A stretch of 6,148 nucleotides of DNA from Kiritimatiellia bacterium (GTDB lineage: Bacteria; Verrucomicrobiota; Kiritimatiellia; RFP12; UBA1067). Position numbers and translations under genes: made by a program. The stretch covers positions 1-6,148 of the forward strand of contig JAEDMN010000191.1 in NCBI GenBank assembly GCA_016302985.1, given 5' to 3'. Numbering within the stretch: position 1 is the first letter of the stretch; every line of letters starts with the position of its first letter. Below are positions 6,144-6,148 of the stretch, in pieces. Under the pieces are notes generated by a model. That model did not search any database. It was given only the letters and a program-made list of their open reading frames with translations, and was not told the origin of the DNA.

Positions 6144-6148
6144 CCTCC
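6144..6148 (-). promoter_or_regulatory. Ribosome binding site that fixes the start of the beta-helix gene
   Basis: GGAGG ends six bases before ATG at 6137, ideal spacing. An in-frame TTG two codons earlier (6143) directly abuts the GGAGG and could not be used with it, so the ATG start is preferred and the protein begins MQRINRR. Confidence 0.8.

Noticed and set aside
1..6148. tRNA or rRNA genes, CRISPR arrays, insertion sequences, attachment sites
   Set aside because: No cloverleaf, regular spaced array, transposase motif or flanking inverted repeats were seen; apart from the 154-base gap the window is almost wholly coding.

Overview
The window reads as a high-GC, anaerobic bacterial chromosome segment with all supportable genes on the minus strand. 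The pyruvate:ferredoxin oxidoreductase start at the left edge indicates anaerobic pyruvate metabolism. Strong Shine-Dalgarno sequences argue against typical Bacteroidota. Exported carbohydrate-active enzymes beside a dynamin/EHD-like GTPase would fit a polysaccharide-degrading member of the PVC group (Verrucomicrobiota/Kiritimatiellota-like), but this taxonomic placement is inference and not proven by any marker in the window.

Layout in transcription order, right to left. (1) 6137-3819: exported 772-aa protein with a carbohydrate-binding-like N-terminal domain and a right-handed beta-helix resembling GH110 alpha-galactosidases. (2) 3822-2464: 452-aa dynamin/EHD-type GTPase with a C-terminal pair of membrane segments. 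(3) 2467-668: exported 599-aa protein made of two tandem alpha/beta-hydrolase (esterase-like) domains. (4) 668-483: 61-codon ORF of unknown function. (5) 482-329: intergenic stretch with hairpins, short GC-rich repeats and a probable promoter. (6) 328 to beyond the left edge: the first 109 residues of pyruvate:ferredoxin (flavodoxin) oxidoreductase.

Genes 1 to 4 form a tight operon. Successive genes overlap by 4, 4 and 1 nucleotides (ATGA, ATGA, TGATG), so they are probably translationally coupled. The two exported enzymes would suit a glycan that is both alpha-galactosylated and O-acylated: one removes sugar, the other removes ester groups. The surprise is the membrane-remodelling-type GTPase locked between them, which suggests a link between envelope or membrane dynamics and glycan degradation. 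The oxidoreductase gene appears to be a separate transcription unit with its own promoter.
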